Positions 7,081 to 7,543 of a stretch of 7,543 bases of DNA are shown in pieces (within the stretch, counting starts at the first letter, position 1; each line of letters opens with the position of its first letter). This DNA comes from an uncultured Mycoplasmatota bacterium (GTDB taxonomy: Bacteria > Bacillota_I > Bacilli_A > RF39 > UBA660). The translations under genes and the position numbers were made by a program. The stretch lies in the NCBI GenBank assembly GCA_900553045.1, contig USBW01000030.1:1-7543 (forward strand), in the 5' to 3' direction. The notes under the pieces are model-generated. The model had not been told where the DNA came from. It worked only from the letters and a program-made list of their open reading frames with translations, and did not search any database.

Positions 7081-7414
7081 TTTTGGTCTCCTTTTCTTTA
7101 TTAAATAATGCAATTAGATCTTTTTCTAGCTCTTGGTATGTTTTCTCTAAAGCTGCTTTTTTAATAATTATAATATAATTTCGATTATTTTGGTAGATAT
7201 TTTTATTATGATCGATTATTTCTTTAGTACGGCGTTTTAATTTATTTCTAGTGACAGCATTGCCAATATTTTTAACAAAACAAATTCCAAACTTAACAAC
7301 ATTATCCGTATTCTTTTCACTATTTAAAATAAAGGTCTTATTAACTACTGAGTTTCTTTTTTGGATAATTCTTGTAAAATCAGCACTTTTTAAGTTTCTA
7401 TTTCTTTTTTTCAC
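7070..7414 (-). CDS. rnpA: ribonuclease P protein component
   Basis: This encodes the protein subunit of RNase P, which helps the catalytic RNA remove 5' leaders from precursor tRNAs. From the GTG start at 7414 the product has 114 residues, close to the family's usual 110-120. It opens with a basic KKRNRNLKSADF segment, the form common at RnpA N-termini. The family signature RNKLKRRTKEII, the RNR-type helix that contacts RNA, is intact in the middle. The gene lies between rpmH and yidC as in most Bacillota. Its last 11 nt overlap the start of yidC, which suggests coupled translation. The GTG start is chosen because a GGAGG site precedes it at good spacing. Confidence 0.95.
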   Translation of the reverse strand: MKKRNRNLKSADFTRIIQKRNSVVNKTFILNSEKNTDNVVKFGICFVKNIGNAVTRNKLKRRTKEIIDHNKNIYQNNRNYIIIIKKAALEKTYQELEKDLIALFNKEKETKNEK

Positions 7415-7422
7415 AATTACTA

Positions 7423-7427
7423 CCTCC
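7423..7427 (-). promoter_or_regulatory. Shine-Dalgarno site that fixes the rnpA start
   Basis: GGAGG on the minus strand lies 8 nt before a GTG codon whose first base is at 7414. A longer reading from a TTG at 7435 would place this GGAGG inside the coding sequence and add a prefix (MIMEVVI) not typical of RnpA. The GTG start is therefore preferred. Confidence 0.8.
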
Positions 7428-7433
7428 ATAATC

Positions 7434-7458
7434 AAAAATCCACGCTTATGACGTGGAT
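7434..7458 (-). terminator. stem-loop with T-run between rpmH and rnpA (terminator or attenuator)
   Basis: On the minus strand a perfect 7-bp stem, ATCCACG paired with CGTGGAT, encloses a 7-nt loop and is followed by TTTTT. It lies between the rpmH stop and the rnpA start. This has the form of an intrinsic terminator. Because rnpA has no clear promoter of its own in the short gap, partial termination that lowers rnpA relative to rpmH is the likely role. That role is inference. Confidence 0.75.
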
Positions 7459-7467
7459 GCTACAATA

Positions 7468-7543
7468 TTATTTTGATAATGACTTTCTACCTTTTGCTCT
7501 TCTTCTATTTACAATTCCTTTTTTCAAAGAAGCAAAAAATCCA
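7468..7543 (-). CDS. rpmH: 50S ribosomal protein L34, C-terminal part (5' end outside window)
   Basis: The last 24 codons of L34 and a TAA stop run in from the right edge; the start lies outside the window. The visible peptide begins GFFASLKKGIVNRRRAKGRK and ends in SLSK. It contains the RRRAKGRK block that marks the C-terminus of bacterial L34, a protein of about 44 residues in the large ribosomal subunit. It is very basic, as expected for an rRNA-binding protein. It sits directly upstream of rnpA, the usual arrangement beside dnaA and oriC. No damage is visible in the part present. Identification is by motif and context and is firm despite the short length. Confidence 0.95.
   Translation of the reverse strand, partial: GFFASLKKGIVNRRRAKGRKSLSK

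Noticed and set aside
7081..7113. Upstream ATG start of yidC at 7113
   Set aside because: It lies deeper in rnpA and would put 11 charged residues in front of a complete lipoprotein signal peptide; the ATG at 7080 has its own AAGGAG site.
7415..7435. Upstream TTG start of rnpA at 7435
   Set aside because: It would put the GGAGG ribosome site inside the gene and add residues not typical of RnpA; the GTG at 7414 fits better.

Overview
The window holds the conserved gene block beside the chromosomal replication origin of a low-GC Gram-positive bacterium. All genes lie on the minus strand, so transcription runs from the right edge to the left in the order rpmH (partial), rnpA, yidC, jag, mnmE, mnmG, rsmG, noc/parB-like. 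This order is the classical one next to oriC in Bacillota. High AT content, a lipoprotein-type YidC, a Jag protein and a Noc-like ParB homologue suggest an uncultured or AT-rich member of the Bacilli (Erysipelotrichales, RF39 or Mollicutes-like). That placement is inferred from gene order and protein character, not from a database search. dnaA and oriC would be expected just beyond the right edge.

Layout, in direction of transcription. (1) 7543-5500: the end of rpmH, a hairpin, then rnpA, yidC and jag, tightly packed or overlapping and closed by a terminator that overlaps the jag stop codon. This unit covers ribosomal protein L34, the RNase P protein, the membrane insertase and an RNA-binding partner. 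(2) 5490-1446: a promoter directly after that terminator, then mnmE, mnmG and rsmG, a unit for tRNA wobble-uridine and 16S rRNA modification. (3) 1442-68: a large inverted repeat and a second promoter, then a noc/parB-like gene closed by a clear stem-loop terminator.

Two genes normally kept intact are broken. yidC has a one-base loss in a five-T run (plus strand) that separates its two halves. mnmG has an in-frame TAA inside a segment of about 96 nt that replaces, rather than interrupts, the conserved segment normally found after the GYEEAA motif; the rest of the gene continues in the same frame. Assembly or consensus error, a local chimera or a real rearrangement are all possible. The sequence alone does not decide between them.

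I see no mobile element, CRISPR array, tRNA, rRNA, canonical parS site or new multi-gene system. The points most worth a second look are the mnmG replacement, the yidC frameshift, the unusual architecture of the Noc-like protein, and the inverted repeat wrapped around its promoter.
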